Shown in pieces: positions 1 to 10,731 of a stretch of 64,000 bases of DNA. How positions within the stretch are numbered: the first letter of the stretch is position 1; the number at the start of each line of letters is the position of its first letter. The position numbers and the translations under genes were made by a program. The stretch is taken from assembly GCF_030815145.1 (NCBI RefSeq), contig NZ_JAUSWJ010000001.1, positions 3,834,501 to 3,898,500 on the forward strand. Direction: 5' to 3'. The DNA comes from Kaistia geumhonensis (GTDB taxonomy: Bacteria > Pseudomonadota > Alphaproteobacteria > Rhizobiales > Kaistiaceae). The notes beneath the pieces are model-generated. The model made no database searches and was not told where the DNA came from. It saw only the letters and a list, made by a program, of their open reading frames with translations.

Positions 1-283
1 CGGCTTCGACGCCGTCTGGGACGGGCGTTTCGCCGTCACGATCGCCGGCGCGCCGCCCGGCGCCCGGCTTGGGGCGCTCGGCGTGGACGGACGCCGCGCC
101 GTCCGCGGCTGTATCGTCGATGCGCTGCCGCTCGCGCTCGCGGCGACTCCGGCGCTGATCGGACCCGAAGGCATCATCGCCGCCCCGCTCGCGGGGGTGG
201 CGCCACCCGACGGAATTTCCTTCACCACACGCTCCATCGTGAAGGATCGACTGCTTGATCGGAGCCGAAGCGATGATCTATGA
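1..283 (+). CDS. tilS: tRNA(Ile)-lysidine synthase, C-terminal end (partial)
   Basis: The frame is open from the left edge (frame 2) and stops with TGA at 281-283, so only about the last 93 residues are present. The fragment contains WDGRF and a GPEGIIAAPL stretch, which resembles the C-terminal domain of alphaproteobacterial TilS. TilS modifies the wobble C of tRNA-Ile(CAU) to lysidine. The catalytic SGGxDS domain lies outside the window. The assignment also rests on context: tilS commonly sits directly before ftsH in Hyphomicrobiales, as here with a 136-nt gap. Confidence 0.7.
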   Translation, partial: GFDAVWDGRFAVTIAGAPPGARLGALGVDGRRAVRGCIVDALPLALAATPALIGPEGIIAAPLAGVAPPDGISFTTRSIVKDRLLDRSRSDDL

Positions 284-419
284 CCGGCCGCCTCAACCAT
301 TCGGGCATTTATTGCCGGGGCCGGACGCGGCCTCGTCTTGGCTTCATCGGCCCGTCCACCTATCTTAGCCGATGACGAGCGGCGCGGCAGCGCGGCTCAC
401 CGCCCTTGAAGGGATTTCT

Positions 420-2342
<1,923 letters not shown>

Positions 2343-2367
2343 TCCAAGGTCTTTCGCAGAATTCAGG

Positions 2368-2392
2368 GGGCGGCCTTCGGGCCGCCCTTTTT
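2368..2392 (+). terminator. Rho-independent terminator after ftsH
   Basis: Eight-base-pair stem GGGCGGCC / GGCCGCCC with a TTCG tetraloop, followed by TTTTT. It starts 26 nt after the ftsH stop codon. Confidence 0.9.
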
Positions 2393-2502
2393 CATTGCGA
2401 GGTCTGCCAGGGGCGATTGTTGCGGTCGCTCATGAATTTTGAACCCTCTTGGCCTAGGTTACGGACTATGAACATCCGCGCGCGACAAGACGGATCATTG
2501 TG

Positions 2503-3849
2503 ATGGCCAGGAAACTCTTCGGAACCGACGGCATCCGCGGCAAGGCGAACACCTTTCCGATCACGCCGCAGATGGCACTGCAGGTCGGCATCGCCACCGG
2601 CATCGCCTTCCGCAACGGCAAGCATCGGCACCGGGTCGTCATCGGCAAGGATACTCGGCTGTCCGGCTACATGATCGAGCCGGCGCTCACCGCCGGCTTC
2701 ACGGCCGCCGGGATGGACGTCTTCCTGCTCGGGCCGATGCCGACGCCGGCCGTCGCCATGCTGACGCGCTCGATGCGCGCCGATCTCGGCGTGATGATCT
2801 CCGCCTCGCACAATCCCTTCGAGGACAACGGCATCAAGCTGTTCGGTCCCGACGGGTACAAGCTCTCCGACGAGGCCGAGGCGCGGATCGAGGCACTGAT
2901 CGAGGAGGACCTTTCCGACCGGCTGGCCGGACCTTCGGATCTCGGCCGCGCCAGACGGATCGACGGCATGCGCGACCGCTATATCGAATTCGCCAAGCGG
3001 ACCATGCCGAAGGCATATGACCTGACGGGCCTCAGGATCGTCATCGACTGCGCCAACGGCGCCGCCTATCGCGTGGCGCCCGAGGCGCTATGGGAGCTCG
3101 GTGCCGAGGTGATCGCCATCGGCACGGATCCCGACGGCTACAACATCAACCGCGACGTTGGCTCGACGGCGCCGGCCGCCCTGCGCGCCAAGGTGCACGA
3201 GGTCCGCGCCGATATCGGCATCGCGCTCGATGGCGACGCCGACCGCGTGATCATCGTCGACGAGCGCGGCGAGGTCGTCGACGGCGACCAGTTGATGGCG
3301 GTCGTCGCCGCGTCCTGGGCCGAGGCGGGGCGGCTGTCGAAGCCCGGCATCGTCGCGACCATCATGTCCAATCTCGGCCTCGAGCGGTATCTCGGCGGCC
3401 TCGGCCTGTCGCTCGACCGCACCAAGGTCGGTGACCGCTATGTCGTCGAGCGCATGCGCTCGGGCGGCTTCAATGTCGGCGGCGAGCAGTCGGGCCATCT
3501 CATCCTCTCGGACTTCTCGACGACCGGCGACGGCCTCGTCTCCGCCTTGCAGATCCTCGCGGTGGTACGCCAGACCGGCAAGCCGGTCAGCGAGGTGTGC
3601 CGCCGCTTCGATCCTGTGCCTCAGATCCTCAAGAATGTCCGCTTCGGCGGCGGCAAGCCGCTCGACACCGCGAGCGTCAAGGCGGCGATCGCCGAGGGCG
3701 AGGCGCGCCTCAACGGCTCCGGCCGGCTCGTCATCCGCCCCTCCGGCACCGAGCCGCTGATCCGTGTCATGGCGGAAGGCGACGATGAACGCGTCGTCGA
3801 GGCCGTGGTCGACGATATCTGCGTCGCGCTGAAGCAGGTCGCGGCCTAA
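2503..3849 (+). CDS. glmM: Phosphoglucosamine mutase GlmM
   Basis: 448 residues. GlmM converts glucosamine-6-phosphate to glucosamine-1-phosphate in the cytoplasmic route to UDP-GlcNAc for peptidoglycan and LPS. The N-terminus [11 protein letters not shown] is the family signature. The phosphoserine loop SASHNP places the catalytic Ser at residue 102, the position known in E. coli GlmM. The metal-binding GDADR loop and the C-terminal RPSGTEPL phosphate-binding loop are present. A GTG directly precedes the ATG at 2503; I chose the ATG because MARK fits the family start. The neighbour ftsH is a common partner of glmM in bacteria. Confidence 0.97.
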   Translation: MARKLFGTDGIRGKANTFPITPQMALQVGIATGIAFRNGKHRHRVVIGKDTRLSGYMIEPALTAGFTAAGMDVFLLGPMPTPAVAMLTRSMRADLGVMISASHNPFEDNGIKLFGPDGYKLSDEAEARIEALIEEDLSDRLAGPSDLGRARRIDGMRDRYIEFAKRTMPKAYDLTGLRIVIDCANGAAYRVAPEALWELGAEVIAIGTDPDGYNINRDVGSTAPAALRAKVHEVRADIGIALDGDADRVIIVDERGEVVDGDQLMAVVAASWAEAGRLSKPGIVATIMSNLGLERYLGGLGLSLDRTKVGDRYVVERMRSGGFNVGGEQSGHLILSDFSTTGDGLVSALQILAVVRQTGKPVSEVCRRFDPVPQILKNVRFGGGKPLDTASVKAAIAEGEARLNGSGRLVIRPSGTEPLIRVMAEGDDERVVEAVVDDICVALKQVAA

Positions 3850-3867
3850 GCGGAGCGCGAGTGAGGC

Positions 3868-4230
3868 TCAGTCTCTGGTATCGGCATGGGCGAGAATATT
3901 GACCAGCCGCCCGAAAGGGTCGCGCACATAGAGCCGGCGCACGCCCCAGCGTTCGCTGACAGGGCCATACTCGATCGGGATGCCGGCCGCCGACAGGGCG
4001 CCGAGAACGGCGTCGAGATCGTCGACCTCGATCGAGAGGTCGGGGACCGGTGTTCCGGAGCCGCCTTCCTCTGCGAAACTCACCTCCGGTCGTGATGAGC
4101 CGGCGCCCGCAAAAGTGACGATCCAGCCATGGTCCATGACGATCTCCATCCCGAGGATGTCGCCATAGAAGGCCATCGCCTCAGAGGGGCGCACGGGTCC
4201 GATATTGGCGACGATCCGCTTGACGGTCAT
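3868..4230 (-). CDS. VOC-family (glyoxalase/bleomycin-resistance-like) protein
   Basis: 120 residues with the vicinal oxygen chelate fold pattern: an opening betaalpha unit ending in FYGDILGM, then SIEVDDLDAVLGALSAAGI and the closing RRLYVRDPFGRLVNI. VOC proteins range from metal-dependent dioxygenases and glyoxalases to antibiotic-binding proteins; nothing here fixes a substrate. The start at 4230 is preceded by GGAGAG, better than an ATG four codons upstream. It is convergent with glmM (18 nt apart) and has no obvious operon partner. Confidence 0.8.
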   Translation of the reverse strand: MTVKRIVANIGPVRPSEAMAFYGDILGMEIVMDHGWIVTFAGAGSSRPEVSFAEEGGSGTPVPDLSIEVDDLDAVLGALSAAGIPIEYGPVSERWGVRRLYVRDPFGRLVNILAHADTRD

Positions 4231-4314
4231 GCCTCTCTCCACGTTCGGTACCGCAGGAACAGCCGTGCTCCGCGGGACTGATGCAACGTCGAATGCGCAA
4301 CGGCTCCGGAAGGT

Positions 4315-4878
4315 TCAAAAGCTCGGCGGCGTGCAGGCCGAGACGAGCTCGAGTTCGCCCTCGCCGATATTGCGGAAGGCATGCGGCTTGCGGCTGTCGA
4401 AGAAATAGGCGTCGCCCGGGCCGAGTTCGTAGCGGGCGCCGGCGACTTCGAGCAGCATGCGGCCGCGGATGACGAGGCCGGCTTCCTCGCCCTGATGGGA
4501 AAGCATCGCCTTGCCGCTTTCGGCGCCCGGCCGATAGCGCTCGTGGATCATCTGCAGCGAGCGTCCCTCGAGATTGGCGCCGACCTGGCGGAACGAGATC
4601 GGGCCGCCGGCGATCTCCTTCAGGTCCTCGGCGCGGAAGACCACCTGCTCGCGCTCGGCCTCGGGATCGGCGAAGAACTCGGCGAGGCCGATCGGGATTC
4701 CGGTGAGGATCTGACGGAGCCCCGAGACCGACGGGCTGATGCGGTTCGCCTCCACCATCGAGACCGTGGCGTTGGAAACGCCGGCGCGCTTGGCGAGCGC
4801 CCGCTGCGACAGCCCCTCGCGCAGGCGCAGCGCCCGCAGTCGCGCGCCGACGTCGATTTCGAAATGCGAGGCGTTCAT
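4315..4878 (-). CDS. XRE-family regulator with C-terminal cupin domain
   Basis: 187 residues. The N-terminal helix-turn-helix (about residues 10-65; LSQRALAKRAGVSNATVSMVE) is followed by a cupin barrel (about 105-180; LVIRGRMLLEVAGARYELGPGDAYFFDSRKPHAFRN split over the fold). This is the PuuR-like architecture, in which the cupin senses a small amine or amino-acid metabolite. It is transcribed away from the aminotransferase gene, with 123 nt between the two starts and a palindrome next to its own start codon. I infer it controls the adjacent amino-acid/pyrimidine catabolic run. The same reading frame stays open far upstream (to 7728), but that part is antisense to real genes. Confidence 0.85.
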   Translation of the reverse strand: MNASHFEIDVGARLRALRLREGLSQRALAKRAGVSNATVSMVEANRISPSVSGLRQILTGIPIGLAEFFADPEAEREQVVFRAEDLKEIAGGPISFRQVGANLEGRSLQMIHERYRPGAESGKAMLSHQGEEAGLVIRGRMLLEVAGARYELGPGDAYFFDSRKPHAFRNIGEGELELVSACTPPSF

Positions 4879-4879
4879 G

Positions 4880-4897
4880 TGTTCAAGATATAGAACA
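4880..4897. promoter_or_regulatory. Palindromic operator candidate (TGTTC-N8-GAACA)
   Basis: Inverted repeat with 5-bp arms TGTTC and GAACA and an AT-rich 8-nt centre. It starts one base upstream of the XRE-cupin start codon, inside the divergent region shared with the aminotransferase gene. The position suits autorepression and possibly control of the divergent operon. No binding data; the call is inference from symmetry and location. Confidence 0.45.
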
Positions 4898-5001
4898 GTC
4901 TTAACGCCCGCAACGAATTGACCACCCTCGGGGGCGGGAATACGTTCAGGAAAATGACCGGTCTCGCCTTCGCAGACCGTCGCTCCGGAGACCCTTCCAT
5001 C

Positions 5002-6324
5002 ATGACCGCCCCGCTTCGTCCGAACAATCTCGAAGCCTTCTGGATGCCGTTCACGGCCAACCGGCAGTTCAAGCAGGCGCCGCGCCTGCTCGTCGGCGCG
5101 AAGGGCATGTATTACACCGACGCCGACGGTCGCGAGATCCTGGACGGCACCGCCGGCCTCTGGTGCGTCAACGCCGGTCATGCGCGGGAGAAGATCGTCG
5201 AGGCGGTCTCGAGCCAGGTCGCCGAGCTCGACTATGCGCCGGCCTTCCAGATGGGCCATCCGAAGGCGTTCGAGCTGGCCTCGCGCCTCGCCAACATGAT
5301 GCCTTCGCCGCTCGACCATGTGTTCTTCACCAATTCGGGCTCGGAATCGGTCGACACGGCGCTGAAGATCGCGCTCGCCTATCACCGGGCACGCGGCAAG
5401 GGCACGAAGTTCCGCCTTCTGGGACGCGAGCGCGGCTATCACGGCGTCGGCTTCGGCGGCATCTCGGTCGGCGGCATTTCCGGCAACCGCAAGACCTTCG
5501 GCACGCTGCTGACCGGCGTCGACCATATCCGCCACACGCACGATCTCGCCCGCAACGCCTTCTCGCGCGGCGAGCCGGAATATGGCGCCGAGTTCGCCGA
5601 CGATCTGGAGAAGGTCATCGCGCTGCATGACGCGTCGAACATCGCGGCGCTGATCGTCGAGCCCGTCGCCGGATCCACCGGCGTCCTCATCCCGCCGAAG
5701 GGCTATCTGAAGCGGCTGCGCGAGATCTGCGACAAGCACGACATCCTGCTGATCTTCGACGAGGTCATCACCGGCTTCGGCCGCCTCGGCACGCCGTTTG
5801 CCGTCGACCATTTCGACGTCATCCCGGACATGGTCTGCACGGCCAAGGGCATCACCTCGGGCGTCATCCCGATGGGCGCCGTCTTCGCCTCGAAAAAGAT
5901 CTACGACGCCTTCATGGACGCGCCCGAGAACACGATCGAGCTGTTCCACGGCTACACCTATTCGGCGCATCCGGTCGCCTGCGCCGCCGCGCTCGCCACG
6001 CTCGACGTTTATGCCGAAGAGGGGCTGCTGACCCGCGCCGCCGAGCTCGCCTCCTACTGGGAGGATGCGCTGCACGGCATGAAGGGCCTGCCGCATGTCA
6101 TCGACATCCGCAATCTCGGCCTCGTCGGCGCCATCGAGCTGGAGCCGATCGCCGGCGCGCCGACCAAGCGCGCCTTCTCGGCCTTCCTCAAGGCCTTCGA
6201 GCGGAACCTGATGATCCGCACCACCGGCGACATCATCGCGCTCTCGCCGCCGCTCATCATCGAGAAGGCCGAGATCGACCGCATCTTCGAGACGCTCGCA
6301 GGCGTGCTCCGGGACATCGACTGA
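5002..6324 (+). CDS. Omega-amino acid:pyruvate aminotransferase (beta-alanine type)
   Basis: 440 residues, class III PLP aminotransferase. The N-terminal FWMPFTANRQFK and GRE..DGTAGLWC signatures are typical of beta-alanine/omega-amino acid:pyruvate transaminases. The PLP lysine is in TAKGITSGVIPMGA (K282), and the FDEVITGFGRLG motif that holds the pyridine-binding Asp is intact. The expected reaction is beta-alanine + pyruvate to malonate semialdehyde + alanine. I chose the ATG at 5002 (CGGAGAC upstream) over an in-frame ATG at 4918 that would run through the divergent intergenic region. The next gene encodes the semialdehyde dehydrogenase that would use its product. Confidence 0.9.
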   Translation: MTAPLRPNNLEAFWMPFTANRQFKQAPRLLVGAKGMYYTDADGREILDGTAGLWCVNAGHAREKIVEAVSSQVAELDYAPAFQMGHPKAFELASRLANMMPSPLDHVFFTNSGSESVDTALKIALAYHRARGKGTKFRLLGRERGYHGVGFGGISVGGISGNRKTFGTLLTGVDHIRHTHDLARNAFSRGEPEYGAEFADDLEKVIALHDASNIAALIVEPVAGSTGVLIPPKGYLKRLREICDKHDILLIFDEVITGFGRLGTPFAVDHFDVIPDMVCTAKGITSGVIPMGAVFASKKIYDAFMDAPENTIELFHGYTYSAHPVACAAALATLDVYAEEGLLTRAAELASYWEDALHGMKGLPHVIDIRNLGLVGAIELEPIAGAPTKRAFSAFLKAFERNLMIRTTGDIIALSPPLIIEKAEIDRIFETLAGVLRDID

Positions 6325-6345
6325 GATCAGGATCGGGAGGACGCC

Positions 6346-7839
6346 ATGCAGGTGATCGACAATCTCGTCGGCGGCAAGAAGCAGCGCTCGGCTTCGACGC
6401 GCAATGCGCCAGTGTTCAACCCCGCCACCGGCGAGCAGACGGCGGAACTGCCGCTCTCGACGGCGGTCGAGCTCGACGCAGCGGTCGCGGTCGCCAAGGC
6501 GGCGCAGGTCGCCTGGGGCGACACGCCGCCGCTGAAGCGGGCGCGCGTCATGTTCCGCTTCAAGGACCTGCTGGAGCAGAACGCCGACCGCATCGCGCGC
6601 GCCATCTCGGCCGAGCACGGCAAGACGCATGACGACGCGCTCGGCGAGGTCCAGCGTGGGCTCGAGGTCGTCGAGTTCGCCTGCGGCATCCCGCATCTTC
6701 TCAAGGGCGAGTATTCGAAGAATGTCGGCCCGGCGATCGACAGCTATTCCGATCGCCAGCCGCTCGGCGTCGTCGCCGGCATCACGCCGTTCAACTTCCC
6801 CTGCATGGTGCCGCTCTGGATGTATCCGGTGGCGATCGCCTGCGGCAACGCCTTCATCCTGAAGCCGTCCGAGAAGGATCCCGGCGCCGCGATGCTGGTC
6901 GCCGAACTGCTGCACGAGGCGGGCCTGCCCGCGGGCCTCCTCAATGTCGTGCATGGCGACAAGGAGATCGTCGACGCGATCCTCGCCCATCCCGATATCA
7001 AGGCGGTGAGCTTCGTCGGCTCGACGCCGATCGCCTCCTATGTCTATGCGACGGGCACCGCCAACGGGAAGCGAGTCCAGGCGCTGGGCGGCGCGAAGAA
7101 CCACATGGTCATCATGCCCGACGCCGACATGGACAAGGCGGCGGACGCGCTGATGGGCGCCGGCTACGGCTCGGCCGGCGAGCGCTGCATGGCGGTCTCG
7201 GTCGCGGTGCCGATCGGCGAGAAGACGGCGGATTCGCTGATCGAGGCGCTGGCGCCGCGCGTCCGCGCGTTGAAGATCGGCCCGGCGACGGACCGCGAGG
7301 CCGAGATGGGGCCGCTCGTCACCAAGCAGCATCTCGACAAGGTCTCGGGCTATATCGACAAGGGCGTCGCCGAGGGCGCGAAGCTCGTCGTCGACGGCCG
7401 CGGCTTCAAGCTGCAGGGCTACGAGGGCGGCTACTTCATCGGTGGCACGCTTTTTGATCATGTGGACAAGGAAATGACGATCTACCGCGAGGAGATCTTC
7501 GGTCCTGTCCTCTCGGTGCTGCGCGCCGGGTCCTATGACGAGGCAGTCAGGCTGATCAATGCCCATGAATTCGGCAACGGCACCGCGATCTTTACCCGCG
7601 ACGGCGACGCCGCGCGTTCCTTCGCGGACAAGATCGAGGCCGGCATGGTCGGCATCAACGTGCCGATCCCGGTCCCGGTCGCCTATCATTCCTTCGGCGG
7701 CTGGAAGCGGTCGATCTTCGGCGACCACGCCATCTACGGGCCCGAGGGCGTGCGCTTCTATACGCGCATCAAGACGATCACCAGCCGCTGGCCGGACGGC
7801 ATCAAGTCGGGCGCGGTGTTCAACTTCCCGACGATGTGA
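6346..7839 (+). CDS. mmsA: CoA-acylating methylmalonate/malonate-semialdehyde dehydrogenase
   Basis: 497 residues of the aldehyde dehydrogenase superfamily. GSAGERCMAVSV holds the catalytic Cys (C281), and the region PFNFPCMVPLWM is diagnostic for the CoA-dependent MmsA/IolA branch. It oxidises malonate semialdehyde (or methylmalonate semialdehyde) with NAD and CoA to acetyl-CoA (or propionyl-CoA) plus CO2. It lies 21 nt after the aminotransferase with GGGAGGA before the ATG, so the two are probably cotranscribed. In this setting the substrate is most likely malonate semialdehyde from beta-alanine, although a role in valine or inositol breakdown cannot be excluded. Confidence 0.93.
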   Translation: MQVIDNLVGGKKQRSASTRNAPVFNPATGEQTAELPLSTAVELDAAVAVAKAAQVAWGDTPPLKRARVMFRFKDLLEQNADRIARAISAEHGKTHDDALGEVQRGLEVVEFACGIPHLLKGEYSKNVGPAIDSYSDRQPLGVVAGITPFNFPCMVPLWMYPVAIACGNAFILKPSEKDPGAAMLVAELLHEAGLPAGLLNVVHGDKEIVDAILAHPDIKAVSFVGSTPIASYVYATGTANGKRVQALGGAKNHMVIMPDADMDKAADALMGAGYGSAGERCMAVSVAVPIGEKTADSLIEALAPRVRALKIGPATDREAEMGPLVTKQHLDKVSGYIDKGVAEGAKLVVDGRGFKLQGYEGGYFIGGTLFDHVDKEMTIYREEIFGPVLSVLRAGSYDEAVRLINAHEFGNGTAIFTRDGDAARSFADKIEAGMVGINVPIPVPVAYHSFGGWKRSIFGDHAIYGPEGVRFYTRIKTITSRWPDGIKSGAVFNFPTM

Positions 7840-7890
7840 GGGCTAGCCGACCTTTCACCACCTGTCGGCCTCGGGCTTCGCCCCGGGGCT

Positions 7891-7922
7891 CCGGTCTTTC
7901 CCTGCCGCAGATGGGAGACCGG
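7891..7922. repeat. Inverted repeat between mmsA and the amidohydrolase gene
   Basis: Arms CCGGTCT and AGACCGG enclose an 18-nt loop in the 142-nt gap between mmsA and the next gene. No T-tract follows, so it is at best an intercistronic hairpin. The rest of the gap shows nothing recognisable. Confidence 0.35.
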
Positions 7923-7981
7923 ATTGCCGGGGCGCTCCCGGCAGTGACACAGTGCCCTTACCGATCGAAGGACTGAAGACG

Positions 7982-9232
7982 ATGACCGCCCCCACCGACA
8001 ATCTCCGCATCAATGGCGAGCGCCTCTGGGACAGCCTGATGGAGATGGCGAAGATCGGGCCGGGGGTGAGAGGCGGCAACAACCGCCAGACGCTCACCGA
8101 CGCCGATGCCGAGGGGCGGGCGCTGTTCCAGTCCTGGTGCGAAGCGGCCGGGATGACGATGGGCGTCGACAGGATGGGGACCATGTTCGCAACGCGTCCC
8201 GGCACCGATCCCGACGCGCTGCCCGTCTATGTCGGCTCGCATCTCGACACGCAGCCGACCGGCGGCAAGTTCGACGGCGTGCTCGGCGTGCTCGGCGCGC
8301 TGGAACTGGTGCGCACGCTCAACGATCTCGGCGTCCGCACGAAGCATCCGATCGTCGTCACCAACTGGGCCAACGAGGAAGGCGCCCGCTTCGCCCCGGC
8401 GATGCTGGCCTCCGGCGTCTTCGCCGGGCAGCTGACGCTCGACTATGCCTATGGCCGCAAGGATCCCGAGGGCAAGACCTATGGCGAGGAGCTGAAGCGC
8501 ATCGGTTGGCTCGGCGACGAAGAGGTCGGCGCGCGCAAGATGCACGCCTATTTCGAGTATCACATCGAGCAGGGCCCGATCCTCGAGGCTGAACAGAAGT
8601 CGATCGGTGTCGTCACGCACTGCCAGGGCCTGTGGTGGCTGGAGGTGACGCTGACCGGCAAGGAGGCGCATACCGGTTCGACGCCGATGGCCATGCGGGT
8701 CAATGCCGGCCTCGCCATGGCGCGCATCATCGAGCGCGTCCAGGCGATCGCGATGGAGAACCAGCCGGGCGCCGTCGGCGGCGTCGGGCAGGTGTACTTC
8801 TCGCCCAATTCGCGCAACGTCCTGCCCGGCAAGGTCGTGTTCACGATCGATATCCGCAGTCCCGACCGCGAGAAGCTGGACGGCATGCGCGCCGTGATCG
8901 AGGCCGAGGCGCCGCTGATCGCCGCCGAACTCGGCGTCGGCTGCTCGATCGAGCCGGTCGGCCATTTCGATCCAGTCACATTCGATCCTGCGCTGGTCGG
9001 CCGTGTGCGCTCGGCGGCCGAGCGGCTCGGCTACAGCCACATGGACATCATCTCCGGCGCCGGACACGATGCCTGCTGGGCGGCGAAGGTCGCGCCCGCG
9101 ACGATGGTCATGTGCCCCTGCGTGGACGGGCTTTCACACAACGAGGACGAGGCCATCACGCCCGAATGGGCGGCGGCCGGCGCGGACGTGCTGCTGCATG
9201 CCGTGCTGGAGACGGCAGAGATCGTCGGCTGA
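7982..9232 (+). CDS. Zn-dependent hydrolase, N-carbamoyl-beta-alanine amidohydrolase type
   Basis: 416 residues of the M20 metallopeptidase-like amidohydrolase family. Metal-binding segments are visible as GSHLDTQPTGGKFDGVLG, NEEGARFAP and GAGHDACWAA near the C-terminus, with a dimerisation domain (about 215-330) containing GKEAHTGSTPM. Family members hydrolyse N-carbamoyl-beta-alanine, allantoate or N-carbamoyl L-amino acids. The adjacent dihydropyrimidinase and beta-alanine transaminase favour beta-ureidopropionase, giving beta-alanine, CO2 and ammonia. The start at 7982 is preceded by GAAGGAC; an ATG 30 nt earlier lacks support. Confidence 0.88.
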   Translation: MTAPTDNLRINGERLWDSLMEMAKIGPGVRGGNNRQTLTDADAEGRALFQSWCEAAGMTMGVDRMGTMFATRPGTDPDALPVYVGSHLDTQPTGGKFDGVLGVLGALELVRTLNDLGVRTKHPIVVTNWANEEGARFAPAMLASGVFAGQLTLDYAYGRKDPEGKTYGEELKRIGWLGDEEVGARKMHAYFEYHIEQGPILEAEQKSIGVVTHCQGLWWLEVTLTGKEAHTGSTPMAMRVNAGLAMARIIERVQAIAMENQPGAVGGVGQVYFSPNSRNVLPGKVVFTIDIRSPDREKLDGMRAVIEAEAPLIAAELGVGCSIEPVGHFDPVTFDPALVGRVRSAAERLGYSHMDIISGAGHDACWAAKVAPATMVMCPCVDGLSHNEDEAITPEWAAAGADVLLHAVLETAEIVG

Positions 9233-9265
9233 ACGCGAGCGGAACAGAGAGAACGAGGGATCATC

Positions 9266-10723
9266 ATGTCGACGGTCATCAAGGGCGGCACCATCGTCGC
9301 AGCGGATCGCACCTACGAGGCGGACATCCTCATTGAGGGCGAGACGATCAAGGCGATCGGCGAGGGGCTTTCCGGCGACACGGTGCTGGATGCGGGCGGC
9401 GCCTATGTGATGCCGGGCGGAATCGACCCGCACACCCATCTCGAAATGCCCTTCATGGGCACCACGACGGCGGAGACCTGGGAGAGCGGGACCTTCGCCG
9501 GGCTCTCGGGCGGCACGACCATGGTCGTCGACTTCGTCATTCCCGGCGCCGACGGCATGGTGGCGGCGCTCGACGAATGGTCGGAGCGGGCCGCGCGCCA
9601 GGCCTCGGGCGACTATTCCTTCCATGTCGCGATCACCGGCTGGTCGGAGAAGCATTTCGACGAAATGGCGACCGTGGTGTCGCGCGGCGTCAACACCTTC
9701 AAGCATTTCATGGCCTACAAGGGTGCGCTGATGGTGAACGACGACGAGATGTTCGCCTCGTTCCAGCGCTGCGCCGCCCTTGGCGCGCTGCCGCTCGTCC
9801 ATGCCGAGAACGGCGACATCGTCGCGGCGCTTCAGCAGAAATATATGGCCGAGGGCAAGACGGGGCCGGAGAGCCACGCCTATTCCCGCCCGCCCGAGGT
9901 GGAAGGCGAGGCCACGAATCGCGCGATCATGATCGCCGATGCCGCCGGCGTGCCGGTCTATATCGTGCACACCTCCTGCGAGCAGGCGCATGAGGCGATC
10001 CGCCGGGCGCGGCAGAAGGGGATGCGCGTCTATGGCGAGCCGCTGGTGCAGCATCTCGTCCTCGACGAGCGCGACTATTTCAACCAGAACTGGGAGTATT
10101 CGGCGCAGCGCGTGATGTCGCCGCCCTTCCGGGACAAGGTCCATCAGGACAGCCTCTGGGCCGGCCTCGCCGCCGGGTCGCTTCAGGTGGTCGCCACCGA
10201 CCATGCCGCCTTCACAACCGAGCAGAAGCGCTTCGGCCTCGGCGATTTCCGCAAGATCCCGAACGGCACCGGCGGTCTCGAGGACCGCATGCCCGTGCTC
10301 TGGACGCGGGGCGTCGAGACGGGCCGTCTGACGCCGAACGAGTTCGTCGCCGTCACGTCGACCAATATCGCGCAGATCCTCAACATCTATCCGCGCAAGG
10401 GCGCCATCATGCCGGGCTCGGACGCCGACCTCGTCGTCTGGGATCCGAAGCTCTCCAAGACGATCTCGGCCGCCAACCAGAAGTCGATCATCGACTACAA
10501 CGTCTTCGAGGGCGTCGAGGTGCGCGGCCTGCCGCGCTACACGCTGTCGCGCGGCGACGTCGTCTGGTCTGACGGCCAGAACTCGGGTCCGCAGCCGGGC
10601 CGCGGCAAGTTCATTTCCCGCAAGCCCTTCCCGGCCGTGAACCGTGCGCTCTCCACCTGGAAGGAACTGACGGCGCCCCGCGCGGTGACCCGTTCGCCCG
10701 AACATATGCCGATCGGCGTCTGA
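9266..10723 (+). CDS. hydA: Dihydropyrimidinase (D-hydantoinase family)
   Basis: 485 residues of the cyclic amidohydrolase superfamily. The binuclear metal centre is visible: DPHTHLEMPFMG, the carbamylated lysine in FKHFMAYKG (K152), HAENGD, VHTSCEQAH and ATDHAAF. The enzyme opens dihydrouracil/dihydrothymine (and hydantoins) to N-carbamoyl-beta-amino acids, the substrate of the amidohydrolase encoded immediately upstream (33-nt gap). GAGGGATC precedes the ATG. No dihydropyrimidine dehydrogenase (PreT/PreA) gene is in the window. Confidence 0.93.
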   Translation: MSTVIKGGTIVAADRTYEADILIEGETIKAIGEGLSGDTVLDAGGAYVMPGGIDPHTHLEMPFMGTTTAETWESGTFAGLSGGTTMVVDFVIPGADGMVAALDEWSERAARQASGDYSFHVAITGWSEKHFDEMATVVSRGVNTFKHFMAYKGALMVNDDEMFASFQRCAALGALPLVHAENGDIVAALQQKYMAEGKTGPESHAYSRPPEVEGEATNRAIMIADAAGVPVYIVHTSCEQAHEAIRRARQKGMRVYGEPLVQHLVLDERDYFNQNWEYSAQRVMSPPFRDKVHQDSLWAGLAAGSLQVVATDHAAFTTEQKRFGLGDFRKIPNGTGGLEDRMPVLWTRGVETGRLTPNEFVAVTSTNIAQILNIYPRKGAIMPGSDADLVVWDPKLSKTISAANQKSIIDYNVFEGVEVRGLPRYTLSRGDVVWSDGQNSGPQPGRGKFISRKPFPAVNRALSTWKELTAPRAVTRSPEHMPIGV

Positions 10724-10731
10724 GGAACCGC

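Noticed and set aside
4879-7728. Upstream part of an 1137-codon minus-strand open frame
   Set aside because: Only the last 187 codons (XRE-cupin regulator) are real. The rest is antisense to the aminotransferase and mmsA genes and is low-complexity His/Arg/Asp.
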